This document shows positions 6,295-11,168 of a stretch of 11,168 nt of DNA, piece after piece. The stretch's first letter is position 1, and each line of letters begins with the position of its first letter. Position numbers and translations under genes: made by a program. Source of the stretch: Gammaproteobacteria bacterium (GTDB taxonomy: Bacteria > Pseudomonadota > Gammaproteobacteria > Comchoanobacterales > Comchoanobacteraceae); assembly GCA_029243665.1 (NCBI GenBank), contig JAQWRO010000109.1:1-11168 (forward strand), given 5' to 3'. The notes beneath the pieces are model-generated. The model did no database searches. It was not told the DNA's origin and saw only the letters and a list, made by a program, of their open reading frames with translations.

Positions 6295-7026
6295 ATGAAA
6301 ATAGTGTCCGAAACCGATCAATTACATGCCATTATTGTTGGTAGTTCAGGTGGTATAGGAAAAGCATTGTGTGAGTATTTACTTCAACTTTCAAATGTGA
6401 ACAAAGTCACTGGTTTATCTAGATCACCAACAGACATAAATCATGAAAAATTCATATCACATCATATTGATATCACGAATGAAGAAAGTATTATAGAATC
6501 TATCGCATCTGTTGAAGAAGCGCAATTGATTATCATTGCAACAGGGGTTCTTCACGATAATGAAATGATGCCCGAAAAAAGCTTAGGAAATTTAACCGCA
6601 GCAAATTTACATCGTGCATTTGATGTGAATACCATTGGACCCGCATTATTAATAAAACATTTATCTAAAAAAATGTCTTCTCAACAACCAAGCTTTTTGG
6701 TTGCCTTATCTGCGAAAGTAGGAAGTATTAGTGATAATCTTCTTGGCGGATGGTACGGCTATAGATCTTCTAAAGCTGCATTAAATATGATTATTAAAAC
6801 AGCCAGTATTGAAATTCAGCGTTTTCACCCAACTCACACTGTCATTGCATTTCATCCTGGCACTGTAACTACTAATCTTTCAAACCCATTTACAACCAAC
6901 TATCCCAAAGAAAAGCTGATTGATCCTGACGGTGCTGCTGAACGGTTGCTAAATACACTTGATATGCTTGGGCCTGCTAATAATGGTCAGCTAATCAATT
7001 GGGATGGGACTCGAATTTCCTTTTAA
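6295..7026 (+). CDS. CsgA/C-factor-like short-chain dehydrogenase/reductase
   Basis: An NAD(P)-dependent SDR of 243 residues. GSSGGIG at 16-22 is the cofactor loop, ATG at 82-84 replaces the usual NNAG, and Asn112, Ser139, Tyr156 and Lys160 (YRSSK) form the catalytic set. HPGTV at 187-191 and the C-terminal GQLINWDGTRISF (231-243) match the C-factor (CsgA)/sniffer carbonyl-reductase branch, where the C-terminus reads G-x-F-x-x-(W/Y)-x-G-x-x-x-P-W. The true reaction of these bacterial members is mostly unknown; carbonyl or pterin reduction are possible roles. AGAGGT at 6283-6288 supports the start. It lies 53 nt after the MFS gene. A TATAAT at 6273-6278 with TAAACA 18 bp upstream could be a promoter, but would truncate the ribosome site, so co-transcription is as likely. 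Its stop codon overlaps the convergent GST gene. Confidence 0.92.
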   Translation: MKIVSETDQLHAIIVGSSGGIGKALCEYLLQLSNVNKVTGLSRSPTDINHEKFISHHIDITNEESIIESIASVEEAQLIIIATGVLHDNEMMPEKSLGNLTAANLHRAFDVNTIGPALLIKHLSKKMSSQQPSFLVALSAKVGSISDNLLGGWYGYRSSKAALNMIIKTASIEIQRFHPTHTVIAFHPGTVTTNLSNPFTTNYPKEKLIDPDGAAERLLNTLDMLGPANNGQLINWDGTRISF

Positions 7027-7652
7027 AACTTGATGATAACTGGCTCAGTTGCTTCTGATTGCCAGACAGCATGCTTCTCCATCACACGCATGAATTCGTC
7101 TGATTGACTGATGGCTTCAACCCAATTTGTAACATTGGGAATATCAGCATGCGTCCATCCATCATCAATGATCCATAATTGTCGTATCAGTGGGAAAAGT
7201 GCTATCTCTACCCATGGATTCATATCCTTTTGTTGAGTCTCAAGCCAGCCATCTAGAGATGTCAAAAAATCATTCACTAATTTTAAATTATCAGCCTGAT
7301 CCACTTCTGGGTAGCGTTCAGGGTACTTATAACGGTGCATGGTAGGTATAAACTTCTGATGCAGCTTTTCAACCCAAACGTGTTTATTAACATCAAAATC
7401 TAATGGCTGATTGGTTTGCTGACTAACCCATCCAACCACATCTAGACTTTCATCTATGATTTGAGTCTCGTTCACAATCAACACTGGGACAGTGCCTTTG
7501 GGAGATGCGGTCAGTAATGCCTCAGGCTTATTTTTCAAATCTACTTCGCGTAAGGTGTAGCTTAACTTTGCATAACTGAGTGCCATTCTAGCACGCATGG
7601 CATATGGGCATCGCCTAAAAGAATATAAAGTTAATTGTATTTGCTCTGTCAT
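7023..7652 (-). CDS. Glutathione S-transferase family protein with CPYA motif
   Basis: A 209-residue protein with an N-terminal thioredoxin-like domain (about 5-80) and a helical C-terminal domain. The active site is RRCPYAMRARMAL (13-25), with Cys15 as the likely thiol nucleophile. SPKGTVPVL (50-58) holds the cis-proline that contacts glutathione, and DES (67-69) binds the gamma-glutamyl group. The C-P-Y-A motif resembles glutaredoxin-2, omega and DHAR-type enzymes, so thiol transfer or deglutathionylation is more likely than classical conjugation. The gene starts directly after the trhO stop codon. A strong GGAGGT site (7659-7664) lies inside the last trhO codons, so the two should be translationally coupled. 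The 3' end overlaps the convergent SDR gene by 4 bp. Confidence 0.9.
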   Translation of the reverse strand: MTEQIQLTLYSFRRCPYAMRARMALSYAKLSYTLREVDLKNKPEALLTASPKGTVPVLIVNETQIIDESLDVVGWVSQQTNQPLDFDVNKHVWVEKLHQKFIPTMHRYKYPERYPEVDQADNLKLVNDFLTSLDGWLETQQKDMNPWVEIALFPLIRQLWIIDDGWTHADIPNVTNWVEAISQSDEFMRVMEKHAVWQSEATEPVIIKF

Positions 7653-8561
7653 TTAATTACCTCCAATATGTCTTTCGCCTCTTTTTTTTGCCAATTGATG
7701 CTGTTTTTGACGTTCAATGAATGAGGCTTTTTGCTCAAGCGTAGTCTGCTCAATACAGTATTCACATGAAATACCCGGTTGGTAGGATTCATGCATCATT
7801 TGAGCTTGTGTTAAGGGTGCACGACAAGCAAAGCACTGTTCATGGCCACTAGGTTCTAAATCATGGTTAACAGCGACACGTTGATCAAAAACGAAACAAT
7901 CCCCTTCCCACAAACTATTTGCTTGCTCAACTTCTTCTAAATACTTTAAGATACCACCCTCAAGATGATAAACTTTTTCAAACCCTCTTGCTAACATAAG
8001 GGAGGACGCTTTTTCACAACGAATACCACCCGTGCAATACATAGCAACTTTTTTATGCTTTTTGACATCTAATTGATCGTCTACATAGGCTGGAAAAGCT
8101 CTAAATGTTTCAGTTTTTGGATTAATGGCACCTTTAAATTGACCGATTTGGCACTCATAATCATTGCGTGTGTCAATGACAACGACTTCAGGGTCCTGAA
8201 GGAGTTCATTCCACTGTTGAGGATTAAGATACTCGCCAACCAAATCATTTGGGTTGATGGCCTGATCGCCAATGGTGACAATTTCCTTTTTTAATTTTAC
8301 TTTAAACCTTAAAAAAGGGTTTTCCTCACAATAACTCTGCTTATATGAAAGATTAAAATCAGGATGCTCATCAAACCACTTTAATAATAATTCAGTTGTT
8401 TGTTTTGAAGCAGCAATAGTGCCATTGATCCCTTCTTCAGCTAAAATTAGCGTACCTTTCAAATCATCATATTGTTTGAAAGACAACAGTGTATTTTGAA
8501 TGTCTTTGACATGTGTCAATGATACGAATTGGTATAATGCTGTGACAACAATTTGACTCAT
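7653..8561 (-). CDS. trhO: tRNA uridine(34) hydroxylase TrhO (YceA family, rhodanese domain)
   Basis: Oxygen-dependent 5-hydroxylation of U34 in tRNAs, the first step toward 5-methoxy or 5-oxyacetic-acid uridine at the wobble position. The N-terminal ferredoxin-like domain (about 1-95) contains KGTLILAEEGINGTIA (35-50), the family signature. A rhodanese domain (about 110-215) contains IDTRNDYE (129-136) and the active-site loop CTGGIRCEK with Cys176 as the catalytic cysteine. A C-terminal region carries two CxxC pairs (Cys243/Cys246 and Cys266/Cys269), probably a metal site, followed by a basic tail. At 302 residues it is shorter than E. coli YceA (about 350) but inside the family range. AAAGGA upstream of the ATG supports the start. 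It is followed without a gap by the GST gene and preceded at 67 nt by the RND gene on the same strand. Confidence 0.95.
   Translation of the reverse strand: MSQIVVTALYQFVSLTHVKDIQNTLLSFKQYDDLKGTLILAEEGINGTIAASKQTTELLLKWFDEHPDFNLSYKQSYCEENPFLRFKVKLKKEIVTIGDQAINPNDLVGEYLNPQQWNELLQDPEVVVIDTRNDYECQIGQFKGAINPKTETFRAFPAYVDDQLDVKKHKKVAMYCTGGIRCEKASSLMLARGFEKVYHLEGGILKYLEEVEQANSLWEGDCFVFDQRVAVNHDLEPSGHEQCFACRAPLTQAQMMHESYQPGISCEYCIEQTTLEQKASFIERQKQHQLAKKRGERHIGGN
7659..7664 (-). promoter_or_regulatory. Strong GGAGGT ribosome site for the GST gene, inside trhO
   Basis: On the minus strand the sequence reads GGAGGT-AATTAA-ATG. GGAGGT encodes the two Gly residues near the TrhO C-terminus, TAA ends trhO, and the GST ATG follows immediately. 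Spacing of six bases is near optimal. This fixes the GST start and argues for translational coupling. Confidence 0.85.
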
Positions 8562-8571
8562 AATCAGTTCC

Positions 8572-8589
8572 TTTATGATGTATCATAAA
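8572..8589. promoter_or_regulatory. Perfect 8-2-8 palindrome over the trhO -10 element
   Basis: TTTATGAT-GT-ATCATAAA is an exact inverted repeat with a 2-bp centre. It covers the whole putative -10 (8582-8587) and the likely transcription start. This is the usual size and place for a dimeric repressor site. It is not followed by a T-run on either strand, so it is not a good intrinsic terminator. The binding protein is unknown. Confidence 0.6.
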
Positions 8590-8611
8590 CGAACTACAGG
8601 TGTTTTGACAA
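8582..8611 (-). promoter_or_regulatory. Probable sigma-70 promoter of trhO
   Basis: On the minus strand TTGTCA (8611-8606, 5/6 to the -35) and TATGAT (8587-8582, 5/6 to the -10) are separated by 18 bp. Transcription would start near 8575 and give a leader of about 14 nt containing AAAGGAA. This would uncouple trhO-GST from the RND gene upstream. It is the best promoter match in the window. Confidence 0.6.
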
Positions 8612-8628
8612 CAAATAAACCAATCAAA

Positions 8629-11168
8629 TCATCCAGTTACTAAGCCATAGGCATAAGCAAATAACGCAGCCTGTCCTAGTAATACGCCTAAGTATGACAA
8701 TAGACGCTTAAAGTTAGTTAAACTAGCATATAAGACAGGAATGACGAATAATGAAAAGAATGTACCAACTGACATACCATAAACAATCAAAATACCTAAG
8801 TCAAAACGACTAAATGCACCTGGACCTTCAGCGAAAACCAATGGTAAAGCACCTAAAACCATCGCTAGTGTGGTCATTAAAATAGGTCTTAGACGAAGGC
8901 CTGCTGATTTTTTGGCAGCCTCATTTTCATCTTTGGACTCAGGCAACAACTGATTGGCAAAGTCGACAATCAATATCCCGTGTTTTGTAATTAGCCCCAT
9001 CAACGTCACAATAGCAATCTGTGTATACATATTAAATGAAGACCAGCCTAAGGCCATTGGAATAAACGCACCTAATGTTGCTAAAGGAATCGTCATCATA
9101 ATGATTAATGGATGACGGAAGCTTTCGAAAGTTGCGGACAGAATTAAGTAAATAAATACCAACGCGCCTATAAATACAAATGTGGTTTCATTGCCTGCAT
9201 TTACAGAAAATCTTAACTGATCCGCATAATCATAAGACATGTTTGCAGGCATATATTTTGCTTGTAAATCCTTAAAAACATCCAATACTGTTGTATCTTT
9301 CACATCAACAGGTAAATATGACAATGTGGCAGAATTAAGTTGTTGGAATTGTGGGTATGATAATGGCCCCACTTCCTGGGTAATGGTCGCAATTTCAGAC
9401 AATGGAATGGTGCTCTTATATGTTGATGTAAAGTCATCAACATGGAAATGAAGAGAAGCCATTTCACTACTCAGTTGTATTGGATATGCTTTTAAATCAT
9501 CAATATCAATTCTGGAACCGGAAATACTTTCAGGCATAACATCATAACTCATCTGATCGAAGTTAAATTGTGTGATATTGGCTGAACTTAATAGTAGCCC
9601 TAGTGCATTACCAACATTTTTTGCAGAAATGCCCAATTGACTCATGCGTTTACGGTCTAACTTGATACGATATTTGATTTGATCAATTTTCAAATCTGAG
9701 TCAACAAATAAAAATCTACCTGTTTTCATTGCCTCCGCACGAATTTTCTCAGCGACTTGAAATATTTTTTCTGGCTGCTCTGGTGATTTAATCACAAGTT
9801 GATTGACCATGCTTTTCATAATAGGCAATGATGGAGACATTAAAACTTGATACTTAACACCAGGCACTGTGTTAGAATATTGCATCATCTTAACCATCAC
9901 ATCTCGATCAGTAATATCAGGTCTGTCAGTCCAAGGTGTGAGTGCTAAACCTGTGAAAGACATTGTTGGACCCATCATATTTGGGTTACTAAAGAATGTT
10001 TCAACACCATCGATTTTTTTGGCGCTTTGATCTAACAAGTCGGTATAAAATTTCATGTAATTGAAACTGGCAGATGATGGGCCATACCCTTGAGCAAATA
10101 CAAACCCATTATATTCTTGTGGCACCAGTTCAACGGCTGGCATTCCAAAAAGGACTACAAGCACATCAAGAATGATGATTGGGATGATTAAAACAATCCA
10201 TTTTTGATTAAATAAAACACTTAAAATCTTATCGTAACCAAATCGAATCTTATCAAAAAATTTATTAATGATGGTTACAAACTTACCATGAATTGAAGAC
10301 TCACATAAAATCTTGGAACACATCATTGGTGATAAAATCAAACTTACAATACCAGAAATAATAACAGCAAATGCCAGTGTAAAAGCAAACTCTTTAAAAA
10401 GTGCACCTGTAATGCCTGATGAAAATCCTAAGGGTGTAAATACAGCTGCCAATGTGATGGTCATAGCTATGATTGAACCAATGATACTAGATGCACCTAA
10501 CTTTGAAGACTCGAGTACGGGCATCCCCTCTTCCATATGTCGCTGTATATTCTCAATCACAACAATGGCATCATCAACCACTAAACCAATCGCTAACACT
10601 AAAGCCAATAATGTTAATAGATTGATACTATATCCAAACATCATAATGCCAATACATGCACCCGCTAATGACAATGGAATAGTCACAATAGGTATTAAAG
10701 TTGATCGTAAAGAGCCTAAGAATAAAAATATAATAAATATGACAATTGCACTTGCTTCAAAAATAGTATTTACAACTTCATCAATAGATTCTTGCATCGA
10801 AATAGTTGAATCATAAACAATGAATGAAGTCATCGAGGCAGGTAGAGACTTTTTAATGTCTTCCATTTCATCCTTAACTCGCTGCATAACTGTAATAACG
10901 TTTGAATTAGGTGTATTGAAGATGGGTAAAACAATGCCCTGCTCACCATTAAATTTTGCAATTTGTTCTTCATTATAAGCACCATATTCAACATCTGCCA
11001 CATCTTCCAAATAAACTGGGCTACCGCCTGTGCTAGATGAAACTGCAATTCTTTTAAACTCCTCAGGCGTACTAATGCTTGTTGTTGGTGTAGAGAAAAT
11101 TTGTATTAAATTTGTTTTCAAATATCCAGATGCTGATAAGTAGTTATTATCATTTAAAGCAGTCATAA
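8629..11168 (-). CDS. AcrB/HAE1-type RND efflux permease, 5' end outside the window
   Basis: Inner-membrane proton-driven pump subunit of a tripartite drug efflux system. At least 845 residues are visible. The frame remains open at the right edge, and roughly 210 N-terminal residues (TM1 and the first porter part) are missing compared with AcrB, so the first visible ATG at 11166 is internal. Proton-relay residues are present: Asp198-Asp199 in LVVDDAIVVIEN (AcrB Asp407-Asp408), Lys728 in GLITKHGILIVDFANQL (Lys940), Arg758 and Thr765 in RLRPILMT (Arg971, Thr978). FESFRHPLIIMMTIPLA (680-696) is a typical HAE1 stretch. The loop around residues 443-460 (MSPSLPIMKSMVNQLVIK) lacks the glycines usual there. 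After TM12 the protein carries an extra hydrophobic C-terminus (821-845). Membrane-fusion and outer-membrane partners are not in the window and are probably upstream. Confidence 0.93.
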   Translation of the reverse strand, partial: MTALNDNNYLSASGYLKTNLIQIFSTPTTSISTPEEFKRIAVSSSTGGSPVYLEDVADVEYGAYNEEQIAKFNGEQGIVLPIFNTPNSNVITVMQRVKDEMEDIKKSLPASMTSFIVYDSTISMQESIDEVVNTIFEASAIVIFIIFLFLGSLRSTLIPIVTIPLSLAGACIGIMMFGYSINLLTLLALVLAIGLVVDDAIVVIENIQRHMEEGMPVLESSKLGASSIIGSIIAMTITLAAVFTPLGFSSGITGALFKEFAFTLAFAVIISGIVSLILSPMMCSKILCESSIHGKFVTIINKFFDKIRFGYDKILSVLFNQKWIVLIIPIIILDVLVVLFGMPAVELVPQEYNGFVFAQGYGPSSASFNYMKFYTDLLDQSAKKIDGVETFFSNPNMMGPTMSFTGLALTPWTDRPDITDRDVMVKMMQYSNTVPGVKYQVLMSPSLPIMKSMVNQLVIKSPEQPEKIFQVAEKIRAEAMKTGRFLFVDSDLKIDQIKYRIKLDRKRMSQLGISAKNVGNALGLLLSSANITQFNFDQMSYDVMPESISGSRIDIDDLKAYPIQLSSEMASLHFHVDDFTSTYKSTIPLSEIATITQEVGPLSYPQFQQLNSATLSYLPVDVKDTTVLDVFKDLQAKYMPANMSYDYADQLRFSVNAGNETTFVFIGALVFIYLILSATFESFRHPLIIMMTIPLATLGAFIPMALGWSSFNMYTQIAIVTLMGLITKHGILIVDFANQLLPESKDENEAAKKSAGLRLRPILMTTLAMVLGALPLVFAEGPGAFSRFDLGILIVYGMSVGTFFSLFVIPVLYASLTNFKRLLSYLGVLLGQAALFAYAYGLVTG

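Noticed and set aside
7038..7050. AACTG-GCT-CAGTT hairpin beyond the SDR stop as a terminator
   Set aside because: A short 5-bp stem with no T-run, lying inside the GST coding sequence.
8073..8294. Short open frames on both strands inside trhO
   Set aside because: They overlap the conserved rhodanese domain in other frames and carry no start signals.
10313..10816. 167-residue plus-strand open frame inside the RND gene
   Set aside because: It is antisense to well-conserved RND transmembrane sequence, has no ribosome site, and its product has no recognisable features.

Overview
The window looks like a piece of chromosome from an AT-rich gammaproteobacterium. The evidence is the low G+C visible by eye throughout, mostly clear AGGA-type ribosome binding sites, and a gene set (class I photolyase, DUF3429, Bcr/CflA transporter, TrhO, AcrB-type RND pump) typical of Gammaproteobacteria. 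A Legionellales/Thiotrichales-like host is plausible but cannot be fixed from this sequence. There is no insertion sequence, integrase, tRNA, rRNA or CRISPR array, and no gene-free stretch longer than about 100 bases.

Layout. Bases 1-203 are the 3' end of an unidentified gene whose product ends in near-perfect 19-residue basic repeats (57 bp each). A 3-methyladenine DNA glycosylase (Mpg/AAG) follows after 7 nt. Next comes a 352-residue helical protein I do not recognise, with its own promoter. From 1902 to 7026 six genes run on the + strand: CPD photolyase, a DUF3429 membrane protein, an HSDL2-like SDR, a pterin-4a-carbinolamine dehydratase, a Bcr/CflA-type MFS transporter and a CsgA/C-factor-like SDR. 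The last gene overlaps by 4 bp at its stop with a convergent minus-strand group. That group reads, in transcription order, AcrB-type RND permease (cut by the right edge), tRNA U34 hydroxylase TrhO, and a CPYA-type glutathione S-transferase translationally coupled to trhO.

How the genes may work together. Photolyase, DUF3429 and an SDR resemble the light- or singlet-oxygen-responsive photolyase clusters I recall from other Gammaproteobacteria, but no MerR/LitR or ECF-sigma/ChrR regulator is visible here. With Mpg just upstream the left half has a DNA-repair flavour. The pterin enzyme and two SDRs in the same run suggest reductive pterin or aldehyde chemistry, which is inference only. The right half combines drug efflux, tRNA wobble modification and thiol chemistry.

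The most interesting non-coding signals are a perfect 10-bp inverted repeat spanning the photolyase promoter and start codon, a perfect 8-2-8 palindrome over the trhO -10 element, a promoter that would make the DUF3429 mRNA leaderless, and an inverted repeat just upstream of the HSDL2-like gene. Nothing in the window is clearly a new defence or mobile system. The best candidate for new biology is the orphan protein at 780-1838.
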